This document shows positions 1-5,648 of a stretch of 6,643 nucleotides of DNA, in pieces. Made by a program: the position numbers and the translations under genes. This stretch comes from Deltaproteobacteria bacterium (GTDB lineage Bacteria > Desulfobacterota > Binatia > UBA9968 > CAXXLF01): assembly GCA_022571535.1 (NCBI GenBank), contig JACZXR010000141.1, positions 1 through 6,643 of the forward strand, written 5' to 3'. Within the stretch, counting starts at the first letter, position 1. Every line of letters starts with the position of its first letter. The notes under the pieces were generated by a model. It searched no databases. It was not told the origin of the DNA and worked only from the letters and a program-made list of their open reading frames with translations.

Positions 1-1110
1 ATTCCCATGGCCCGTATTGTCCGTGACCTGGAGTTGGTTTCCCAGGTCCATCAGAAACTGGTAGAGGGCATTAAACAGGCCGTTGACCGTATCGTCACCC
101 TTGAGAGGGAATCGAAGAAACTCAAGAAGTTGCAGGAATCTCCACTGAAGCTCGATGAGAAAAAAAAGGTGAAACTGCGCCTGCGGGTCATTGACAAGGA
201 GATGAAGGAAATCGAAGACAAGGTATTGGTGTCTCCAGCCGAGCTCAAGAGAACTCTGGCAGCCATCAAGCAGGGAGAGTTGGAAGCGGAAATAGCAAAA
301 AAGGAGTTGGTGGAGGCCAACCTTCGATTGGTGGTCTCGATTACCAAGAAATACTTCAACCGGGGATTGCAGTTTCTCGATCTGATCCAGGAGGGAAATA
401 TCGGATTGATGAAAGCTGTTGATAAGTTTGAATACCAAAGGGGTTATAAGTTTTCCACTTATGCCACCTGGTGGATTCGTCAGGCCATCACACGAGCCAT
501 TGCTGATCAGGCACGGACGATCCGGATTCCGGTACATATGATCGAAGCCATCAACAAGTTGATTCGGACCTCGCGCGCTTTGGTTCACGAGTATGGTCGA
601 GAGCCCACTGCCGAAGAGATTGCTCAGGAGGTGGATCTCCCCGTAAGCAAGGTACGCAAGATTCTCAAAATTGCTCAGCAACCGATCTCGCTGGAGACTC
701 CAGTCGGAGAAGAAGAGGACAGCCACCTGGGTGATTTTATCGAGGATTCAGGCGCGATCTCCCCTGACGAAGCCGTGATCAATATCAACATGAAGGATCA
801 CACGGCGGCTGTCCTGGAGACTCTGACCCCCCGCGAGGAGAAGATCATTCGCATGCGATTTGGCATCGGCGATGGAAGCGAACACACTTTGGAGGAGGTC
901 GGACAAAGGTTCTCTCTCACCCGGGAGCGTATTCGCCAGATTGAAGCCAAGGCGCTTCGCAAGTTGCGCAGTGGTGAAGTTGCTAGAATTGCCGTTGCTG
1001 TCTCCGCGTGTCAACCGGCTGTTTCGCCAGGGAAAACTTGTGCTCGAGGCCAACGGGCGCCTCACGGGCGACGTGACCGAGATCCGCTTCGGGGCGTCGG
1101 CCGTTTCTAG
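1..1110 (+). CDS. rpoD: Primary sigma-70 factor (RpoD-type), 5' partial with an aberrant C-terminus
   Basis: This encodes a primary sigma factor, the RNA polymerase subunit that recognises -10 and -35 promoter elements. The frame is open to the left edge. The first ATG (base 7) is probably internal, because region 1.2 and most of the non-conserved region found in ~600-residue RpoD proteins are absent. Counting from that ATG, a charged helical stretch (1-100) is followed by region 2 (about 103-180; NLRLVVSITKKYFNRG, DLIQEGNIGLMKAVDKFEY, TYATWWIRQAITR). Region 3 (about 181-247) contains GREPTAEEIA and ends in DSHLGDFIED. Region 4 (about 273-321; LTPREEKIIRMRFGIG) carries the complete helix-turn-helix TRERIRQIEAKALRKLR. 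The family normally ends about 14 residues later with a HPSRS-type tail. Here 46 unrelated, Arg/Pro-rich residues follow residue 321, so the 3' end looks replaced. The family call is secure; whether this gene is functional is unknown. Confidence 0.9.
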   Translation: MPMARIVRDLELVSQVHQKLVEGIKQAVDRIVTLERESKKLKKLQESPLKLDEKKKVKLRLRVIDKEMKEIEDKVLVSPAELKRTLAAIKQGELEAEIAKKELVEANLRLVVSITKKYFNRGLQFLDLIQEGNIGLMKAVDKFEYQRGYKFSTYATWWIRQAITRAIADQARTIRIPVHMIEAINKLIRTSRALVHEYGREPTAEEIAQEVDLPVSKVRKILKIAQQPISLETPVGEEEDSHLGDFIEDSGAISPDEAVININMKDHTAAVLETLTPREEKIIRMRFGIGDGSEHTLEEVGQRFSLTRERIRQIEAKALRKLRSGEVARIAVAVSACQPAVSPGKTCARGQRAPHGRRDRDPLRGVGRF

Positions 1111-1141
1111 CATTGATCCTGGCCGGTCCCTGAAGGTCTGA
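970..1141 (+). other. Foreign sequence after the sigma-factor junction; possible coding fragment in another frame
   Basis: From base 970 the sigma-factor frame no longer matches its family. The +2 frame is open from GTG 971 to a TGA at 1139-1141. It reads as 56 smoother residues, including LLSPRVNRLFRQGKLVLEA and NGRLTGDVTEIRFG. This is more protein-like than the Arg-rich frame read by the sigma gene. I do not recognise the protein. It could be the 3' end of another gene fused here by recombination or by assembly. It could also be non-coding. A 9-bp inverted repeat (GCCGGTCCC 1122-1130, GGGACCGGC 1182-1190) lies just past the end. Its 51-nt loop and lack of a T-tract argue against a terminator. 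Confidence 0.35.
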
Positions 1142-1274
1142 AACGCACGGAAACCCCAGCGATGATGAACGATACCCTCCTGGGACCGGCTCGGAGAGAT
1201 CTGTTGTCCAGGCCGTAGTTGGACTGCAGACTCGGCGGCAGGGCAGAGTATTGCTACATGTGTATCCGACCCCA

Positions 1275-2225
1275 TCAATAAATATTGTGCTGCTTGAGCC
1301 ACGCCAGCAGTTCGGAAACACTCGCGGTTGCGAGCGCAATATAGCTGTCGGCTGCGCCGTAGTAGAGGCGCAAGTGATCGCCTTCAGGCACCCATCCACA
1401 AGGAAACACGACCTTGTCGACGTCACCGGAAACTTCGTATTCCTTTTCTGGGGCGAACACCCATTCGTCACACCGGGCGATAACACGGGTGGGATCGTTC
1501 AGGTCCAGAAGGGCCAAACCCAAACGATATATTACGCCACTGCCCGTGGTTTTGACCCCGTGGTATAGGATCAGCCAGCCGTCCTGCGTCTTCAGCGGCG
1601 GAGGCCCGAGGCCGATTTTGGAGGTGTCCCACCATGCATCTCCCCTAGCTTGGAGGATCATCCGATGGCCACCCCAATGTCTCAGGTCGGGGGAGAAGGA
1701 TATCCAGATGTGCGCGCCAGTACCCTCCTTTTTGGCAACCGGCCGGTGAATCATAGCCCAGCGCCCGTTAAAGCGTATTGGAAATAGCGCCGCGTCCTTG
1801 TTCTCGGGCGGCATAACGGGTCCTTGACGTTGGAAATCTCGGAAATCGACTGTGGTTGCCAAGGAGACCAACGGCCCGAACTCAGACCAGGCTGTATAAG
1901 TGATGGCCCACAGACTTTTCTCCTCAAGGTAGGTAATTCTGGAGTCTTCTATTCCCCAAATCTCCTCGGGATAGGAATCAGGGTCCGGCATGATGGAGGG
2001 CCTCTCCTCGATGCGCCAGTTGCTGATCCCGTCCGAACTTCTGGCGACACTGAAGTGGGAGATGCCCCGTCGGTCTTCGACTCGCATCAAGAGCACAATA
2101 TCGTCCCCCACCTGCGTGGCACCTGCATTGAAGACGGTGTTTACCTGGTAGGGCAGGTGGCTGGAGCTAAGGATGGGATTATCCGGGTGCCGACGAAAGA
2201 GTTCCATGGCATGTGATTGCTTCAT
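1275..2225 (-). CDS. Glycoside hydrolase family 130 protein (probable beta-mannoside phosphorylase)
   Basis: This is a full-length GH130 protein of 316 residues. GH130 enzymes are mostly cytoplasmic phosphorylases that cleave beta-mannosides with inorganic phosphate, giving mannose 1-phosphate. Motifs along the five-bladed propeller are FNAGA (32-36), LLMRVEDRRGISHFSVARSS (45-64), GIEDSRIT (91-98), NKDAALFP (142-149), HRP (160-162), GLGPPPLKTQDGWLILYHGV (205-224), YRLGLALLDLNDP (233-245) and LRLYYGAADSYIALA (285-299). Asp94 matches the family general acid. Lys143 and His160-Arg161 match the phosphate-binding positions of the phosphorylases, which favours phosphorolysis over hydrolysis. The linkage and acceptor cannot be read from sequence. 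The start is uncertain: no Shine-Dalgarno precedes ATG 2225, and ATG 2207 (MELFRRHPDNPIL) is an equally family-like start. It lies 56 bp downstream of a glycosyltransferase gene on the same strand, so it is probably co-transcribed. Confidence 0.9.
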   Translation of the reverse strand: MKQSHAMELFRRHPDNPILSSSHLPYQVNTVFNAGATQVGDDIVLLMRVEDRRGISHFSVARSSDGISNWRIEERPSIMPDPDSYPEEIWGIEDSRITYLEEKSLWAITYTAWSEFGPLVSLATTVDFRDFQRQGPVMPPENKDAALFPIRFNGRWAMIHRPVAKKEGTGAHIWISFSPDLRHWGGHRMILQARGDAWWDTSKIGLGPPPLKTQDGWLILYHGVKTTGSGVIYRLGLALLDLNDPTRVIARCDEWVFAPEKEYEVSGDVDKVVFPCGWVPEGDHLRLYYGAADSYIALATASVSELLAWLKQHNIY

Positions 2226-2281
2226 TCGAGATTTCGCTTATGAACTTAACTTTACTCAACTTCCGGGCCTAGCAAGTATAT

Positions 2282-3652
2282 CTATAGACTGCATACTTGT
2301 GCGGCTGGAGTCTCTTGCCGGCTCCCGGCCTCCACCACGGCGTCAGCGAGCTGAAGATGACGCTTCCCCTGATTGGCCCAAGAATAGGTTGCGACGTATT
2401 TCTGCGCGCGCGCCTTGGCCGCAGCCACACGCGTATTGTCCGTGAGAAGCCGGACGGCTTCTCCCACCAGTTCGTCGAAGTCCCTGCAGACTGAGGCACC
2501 CGCCTCGCGCAAGTCCTCGCCTACACCCTCGATGTCGCGGCCAAGAACAACGGCTCCCATTCCGATGGCGTGTGCTACGCGACCACTTTGCGTGGGGGAA
2601 TCTGGCCAAAATACGTTCAAGTCGACGGCATGGAAAGAGATCCGGAAGACCGGATCGGGTGGCATCGCTACTACGAGGAAGCTGTCCTTCCCGTCAGCCG
2701 CCTCTTCCAGTTGGGCCAGTAGGTCCTGGTTGCGACGGTCTCGGGGCTCACGGAGAGAGCCCATCACGAGTCCGACTACTCGGCGCGTGGGCAGGTGCTC
2801 TTCTAGCGCATCGCGAAGCATGTAGGCCATCTGCAAGCCCTTGTCCCATTGGATAAACCCGAAGGAGCCGACGAAGACGCATGATGGATCTGCCAGAGCA
2901 TCGAGCAGCGCCTGTGCGCTCCCGAGCGGGCGAACGGCCGCGCGAACTTGTGCCAGATACCCAGCGAGGCGGCGACGAGTCTTATCGCGCGGGAGAGTAG
3001 GCCCGGGTTCCAAGGCGTGTCGCAATAGCATCACCCTGGTCGCGTGTTGGGGAAAGGCACGCTGTACCGCTCTACGAGCCCCACGTGTGAAAACTGTCGC
3101 ACAGTCCAGACGCGGCAGGATCTCTTGTAGGGTCCGATACTCTGACAGCCGCAGGCCCCACTGCGTTTCAGGTGATTGGAAGTGCACCGAATGCAACGAC
3201 GCTGCCTTGTATACGGGGAAATCTTCCATACGCTTTAAAAGGTCCGCCAGCCGGGGCCAGATGCCTTCGGTGTACTGAAACCACAACACGGTGCGACCGA
3301 GGTCGTCGCACCCAATGCTCTTCACCGCTTCCATGAGATCACAAGGGTCGATGGTGGGCCGCGCCAAGGCGTATATGACGCTAATGCGCTCTTCAGGAAC
3401 GTGTTCAGGCACCAGCGGGGCCCCGTACTTGTCGGGGTCGAAGGCGACCACCGTTACTCGATCACTGGGCATGTTCCGAACGAGGCTAGCGGTGTACGTG
3501 CCGATCCCACAGACCACCGGTGGATAGGTCGAGGCAAAGACGATGCGGGACGGGCTCGTGATCATTCGTGTCGCCCTAACCGGTATTCCTCCTAATACCA
3601 TTGTCCGCGCCAGTAGATCACCTTTGAATGTCGGGCTAGACATTAGCATCAT
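2282..3652 (-). CDS. GT-B fold glycosyltransferase (GT4-like, divergent)
   Basis: This is a probable cytoplasmic or membrane-associated glycosyltransferase of 456 residues, or 427 if ATG 3565 (Met30, MITSPSRIVFASTYPP) is used. The N-terminal half starts with the GT-B signature TYPPVVCGIGTYTASLV (42-58), followed by a segment LWFQYTEGIWP (123-133) and an SLHSVHF strand (152-158). The C-terminal domain opens with CVFVGSFGFIQWDKGLQM (258-275) and continues through VFWPDSPTQSGRVAHAIGMG (347-366) and RDIEGVGE (372-379). It ends with the SWANQGKRHLQ helix (424-434). The usual GT4 E-x7-E motif has no clear match: the equivalent stretch carries Ser-Gly-Arg-Val-Ala-His, so donor binding differs from typical GT4 enzymes. 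Residues before Met30 do not look conserved. The GH130 gene follows 56 bp downstream, so this gene probably leads a two-gene operon. Donor and acceptor are unknown; a mannosyl donor is inferred only from the neighbour. Confidence 0.85.
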   Translation of the reverse strand: MMLMSSPTFKGDLLARTMVLGGIPVRATRMITSPSRIVFASTYPPVVCGIGTYTASLVRNMPSDRVTVVAFDPDKYGAPLVPEHVPEERISVIYALARPTIDPCDLMEAVKSIGCDDLGRTVLWFQYTEGIWPRLADLLKRMEDFPVYKAASLHSVHFQSPETQWGLRLSEYRTLQEILPRLDCATVFTRGARRAVQRAFPQHATRVMLLRHALEPGPTLPRDKTRRRLAGYLAQVRAAVRPLGSAQALLDALADPSCVFVGSFGFIQWDKGLQMAYMLRDALEEHLPTRRVVGLVMGSLREPRDRRNQDLLAQLEEAADGKDSFLVVAMPPDPVFRISFHAVDLNVFWPDSPTQSGRVAHAIGMGAVVLGRDIEGVGEDLREAGASVCRDFDELVGEAVRLLTDNTRVAAAKARAQKYVATYSWANQGKRHLQLADAVVEAGSRQETPAAQVCSL

Positions 3653-3692
3653 CCCTTTGTGGAGCTACCCTCAAAAAAGGTGTGTGAATAGC

Positions 3693-3721
3693 AGGATAAG
3701 CCTTAATGGGTTAGAAGGCAA
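3693..3721 (-). promoter_or_regulatory. Candidate sigma-70 promoter for the glycosyltransferase/GH130 unit
   Basis: On the minus strand, TTGCCT (3721-3716) and TATCCT (3698-3693) are separated by exactly 17 bp. Each hexamer matches the sigma-70 consensus at 4 of 6 positions. Transcription would start near 3686, leaving a leader of roughly 34 nt before ATG 3652. An A+T-rich TATATA stretch lies further upstream near 3735 as a weaker alternative. Position and spacing are reasonable but the hexamers are mediocre. Confidence 0.3.
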
Positions 3722-3862
3722 AATCGGCTAGTTTATATACTAATCGGAAAGATAGATGGGGCTGTTCTAGCGAACATATTGAACCTAGACTCGACCACCT
3801 TTTCGCCCACTTGGACGGATAACGCCCATCTCGTCCTCTTGCCGCTGAGCGAAAATCACTAG

Positions 3863-3892
3863 TCCGGTTTGCCGACTATACGGCCAAGTGGA
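3863..3892 (+). repeat. Left copy of a 30-bp direct repeat (22 bp exact)
   Basis: Bases 3871-3892 are identical to 4883-4904. Extending 8 bp upstream (3863-3870 against 4875-4882) adds six matches and two mismatches. The core starts with an imperfect palindrome, GCCG-ACTATA-CGGC. Read in the +1 frame, both copies encode Arg-(Phe/Tyr)-ADYTAKW. The two mismatches become one synonymous Arg change (CGG/CGA) and one conservative Phe/Tyr change (TTT/TAT), as expected for duplicated coding sequence. Here the frame opens after a TAA at 3820-3822 and ends at TGA 3928-3930. Confidence 0.8.
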
Positions 3893-3926
3893 TAGTGCGA
3901 TCTGTCGCCCCACTGATCCGTTTTGA

Positions 3927-3955
3927 TTGACAGCACATTAAGCGCTGTCTAGCAT
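3927..3955 (+). promoter_or_regulatory. Promoter of the coiled-coil gene with an operator-like inverted repeat
   Basis: A perfect TTGACA (3927-3932) is followed after 17 bp by TAGCAT (3950-3955), which matches the -10 consensus at 4 of 6 positions. The -10 ends only 10 bp before ATG 3966, so transcription should begin about 3-5 nt before the start codon. The perfect inverted repeat GACAGC (3929-3934) / GCTGTC (3944-3949), with a 9-bp gap, overlaps the -35 and fills the spacer. A bound repressor there would block polymerase. That function is inferred; the elements themselves are plainly visible. Confidence 0.5.
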
Positions 3956-3965
3956 TGGTCAGATT

Positions 3966-4556
3966 ATGGCTAGAGGACACAACCTGCGAGAGCGTCGACT
4001 TTTTACAGATCTGGCAGAGAAGAACCGTCTGAGCGCCGAGCTCCGGCGCGTGGCCCATAGCATGCGGCGATGGCAAGATCGGATGAATAAACGTCGCAGC
4101 AAGAGGTGGCAGGCGCAATATCGCAGTTCCATCGAGCGTGCTGGTTCCAGGCTCGAAGTGCTCGAACGAGAAGTATTGGCTCAGGCCAAAGATCTCAAGT
4201 CGCGCATTGAGGAAGAGCTTGACATTTCGGTGCAGGAAGTGAGCCAGTTCGAGGAGCAATACAAGAAGGAACTCGACGAGTTGGTCTCGGCCCAAAAAGA
4301 GCTGCGCGAAGCCGAAGAAGTTCGTGTCCAGACAGAAGCGGCTGCCGCGGATCAGACTTCCCATTCGCAGGAGACCGCCGAGCTTCTGTCGAAGCTACGA
4401 CGCAGACATCGGCGCACTGAACGGCAGGTTCGTCGAGAGGCGAAGGATGTAACGTCAGTCGAGCGTGAGATCGCATCCGAGGAAAGGGACAAGGAAGTTC
4501 TCACCAAGGAACTCCAGAGAGTCATCGAAGAGGTCCAGGCGCTTCGGCAGGCGTAG
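3966..4556 (+). CDS. Hypothetical charged coiled-coil protein
   Basis: I do not recognise a family for this 196-residue protein. It is almost entirely predicted helix, rich in Arg, Lys, Glu and Gln, with no signal peptide, membrane segment or cysteine. Residues 1-58 are strongly basic (MARGHNLRERR, MRRWQDRMNKRRSKRWQAQY) and could bind nucleic acid or an acidic surface. Residues 60-125 are acidic heptad-like helix (EVLEREVLAQAKDLKSRIEE, EEQYKKELDELVSAQKELRE). A short Ala/Ser/Gln break (about 124-137) is followed by a second coiled coil with a basic cluster (KLRRRHRRTERQVRRE). The start is ATG 3966; no Shine-Dalgarno is visible, but a promoter ends 10 bp upstream, suggesting leaderless translation. 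It is divergent from the glycosyltransferase gene and lies between two copies of a direct repeat. A structural or chromosome- or phage-associated role is possible but unsupported. Low-complexity composition makes remote similarity searches unreliable here. Confidence 0.7.
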   Translation: MARGHNLRERRLFTDLAEKNRLSAELRRVAHSMRRWQDRMNKRRSKRWQAQYRSSIERAGSRLEVLEREVLAQAKDLKSRIEEELDISVQEVSQFEEQYKKELDELVSAQKELREAEEVRVQTEAAAADQTSHSQETAELLSKLRRRHRRTERQVRREAKDVTSVEREIASEERDKEVLTKELQRVIEEVQALRQA

Positions 4557-4973
4557 AAGACTCTAGACCTCCGCAGCTAGGCATTATCAACCTAACCCTC
4601 GGAAGCCAAGTCAACCTCCAATGGTCGTGGTTTGATCAGGCTGCCGTGGCCGCGTCCGAGACTGCTAAAGAACGTGCCCTCAACGGCCGAGGGTGGGCCG
4701 ATTTTAGTCTTCGCCTTCCCAAACGGATAAGATTTTGCACTGTACGTCGTCAGAGTAATTCTGACAGAAGCTCGCTTTTTCTAAGAGACGGCTGTCCAAG
4801 TCATACCAATCCAGTCCAAAGGTTCTCGATCCTGCGTCGAGCCACGCGCTGCGATCCCCGACCTCTACCACTCTTCCGATATGCCGACTATACGGCCAAG
4901 TGGACTGGACCGGCTAGTTAGGCCTCACAGGTATTGCATTGTCAATCAGTAGAATGTTCAAATGACATAGACA
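4557..4973. other. Intergenic stretch without a supported gene; contains the right repeat copy and a small hairpin
   Basis: These 417 bases hold no convincing gene. A 91-codon frame from GTG 4646 to 4921 lacks a ribosome binding site and has a Ser/Arg/Pro-rich translation without family features. Its last codons carry the ADYTAKW-encoding repeat, so it may contain the decayed end of a duplicated gene. A perfect hairpin, GTCAGA-GTAAT-TCTGAC (4749-4765), is too short and lacks the following T-run of a terminator, so it could equally be a protein-binding palindrome. No terminator is obvious after the coiled-coil gene. Confidence 0.5.
4875..4904 (+). repeat. Right copy of the 30-bp direct repeat (22 bp exact)
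   Basis: This is the second copy of the repeat at 3863-3892, in the same orientation and exactly 1012 bp away. Bases 4883-4904 are identical to the left core. Here the reading frame continues as WTGPAS and stops at TAG 4919-4921, whereas the left copy continues as WIVRSVAPLIRFD. Similarity therefore ends abruptly after the Trp codon. Together the copies enclose the whole coiled-coil gene and its promoter. Confidence 0.8.
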
Positions 4974-4978
4974 ATGTC
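4937..4978 (+). promoter_or_regulatory. Overlapping TGTC/GACA inverted repeats at the start of the broken gene
   Basis: Several inverted repeats share the same half-sites: CATTGTC (4937-4943) with GACAATG (4970-4976), TGTCA (4940-4944) with TGACA (4963-4967), and GACAT (4964-4968) with ATGTC (4974-4978). The last one covers the ATG of the adjacent short frame. TTGTCA (4939-4944) could also serve as a -35 hexamer, but no good -10 follows at 16-18 bp. The arrangement resembles a cluster of regulator half-sites; no particular regulator can be named. Confidence 0.3.
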
Positions 4979-5093
4979 TTCACAGAAGAAGCTACGTTCA
5001 ATCGATATCAAGCTCTTAGATGATCTCTTCGAGATGGGAGGCGGCTTACGTTTGTCGGCGATTGGGAGGAGCCATCTGGGGAATCCTGGTTAG
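4974..5093 (+). pseudogene. 5' stub of a broken gene (N-terminal IDIKLLDDLFEMGGG motif)
   Basis: A 39-codon frame begins at ATG 4974. Residues 9-24 (SIDIKLLDDLFEMGGG) resemble, from memory, a conserved N-terminus found in hypothetical proteins that reads roughly 'LDxLFxMGxGYVLDFS'. After GGC at 5043-5045 the frame continues LRLSAIGR and stops at TAG 5091. If one T at 5046 is skipped, the next codons become TAC GTT, restoring the expected Gly-Tyr-Val, but similarity is lost again within a few bases. The simplest reading is the start of a gene broken by a one-base insertion and then by deletion of its body. The family link is tentative. A real 39-residue peptide is a less likely alternative. 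No ribosome binding site is visible before the ATG. Confidence 0.35.
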
Positions 5094-5117
5094 AACCTCA
5101 AGAAGGGACAATTAAGG

Positions 5118-5648
5118 ATGTTCGTGATTAAAATGAAAAATTATAAAGTCATATCGTTGCTGGTTGCTGTTCTTTTTCTTTGTTCCGTAAATTTGTGTTT
5201 GGGACAAACGTTGGATGAATCAGATTTCGTTATTTTTGAAAGCGAAGTTTATCATGTGAGTTTCTATTATCCAAAGAGTCTTCTTATTCCCCAGGAAACT
5301 CCGCCTCAAGAGAATATGATGTATCGTTTTCAATCATCATTAGGTAGTGATGCATGGTTGACTGTCAGGTTTATTCCCCCCGAACAAGCCTCATCATTAA
5401 CCATGACATGTAAAGATGAAATTAAGGTCAAAATATTAAGTTTGAATTGTGAAACTATTGAGTTATCAGAAAATTTATACACATATATCGATTATTCAAG
5501 TAGCTTCTTAAAAGAAGGACAGCTTAGAGCCATTGCTTGGATTGAGCATCCGACTGGTGGTATTATTGATATACAATTTTCACCAATTGATGAAAATCAG
5601 AAACAACTTTTCAGAGATATTATAAAATCTATTAGATTACTTGAATAG
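5118..5648 (+). CDS. Hypothetical exported protein with PsbP/Mog1-like features, A+T-rich
   Basis: This 176-residue protein has a typical Sec signal peptide: basic KMKNYK (5-10), a hydrophobic core (about 11-26, VISLLVAVLFLCSVNL) and a probable signal peptidase I site near CLG|QT (29/30). No proper lipobox precedes either cysteine of the core. The mature part begins with acidic DESDFVIFESE, then YHVSFYYPKSLLIP (45-58). It ends FRDIIKSIRLLE, the pattern of small secreted proteins with a PsbP/Mog1-like fold ('y.v.f.yP..w ... f..il.Si.f'). Cys98 and Cys111 could form a disulfide outside the cytoplasm. AGAAGGG (5101-5107), 10 bp upstream, supports ATG 5118; ATG 5133 is an alternative. Base composition is only about a quarter to a third G+C, far below every neighbour, pointing to recent transfer. 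Exact function is unknown. Confidence 0.75.
   Translation: MFVIKMKNYKVISLLVAVLFLCSVNLCLGQTLDESDFVIFESEVYHVSFYYPKSLLIPQETPPQENMMYRFQSSLGSDAWLTVRFIPPEQASSLTMTCKDEIKVKILSLNCETIELSENLYTYIDYSSSFLKEGQLRAIAWIEHPTGGIIDIQFSPIDENQKQLFRDIIKSIRLLE

Noticed and set aside
1122..1190. GCCGGTCCC/GGGACCGGC inverted repeat as a terminator
   Set aside because: The 51-nt loop and lack of a T-tract make an intrinsic terminator unlikely.
748..1302. 184-codon minus-strand frame opposite the sigma gene end
   Set aside because: It lies opposite the conserved region 4 codons of the sigma factor and crosses the junction; its translation shows no family features.
983..1486. 167-codon minus-strand frame overlapping the GH130 3' end
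   Set aside because: It overlaps well-conserved GH130 coding sequence in another frame and has cysteine- and serine-rich, unstructured composition.
4646..4921. 91-codon plus-strand frame starting at GTG
   Set aside because: No ribosome binding site, no recognisable family, and a Ser/Arg/Pro-rich translation. Only its end, with the repeat-encoded ADYTAKW, may be former coding sequence.
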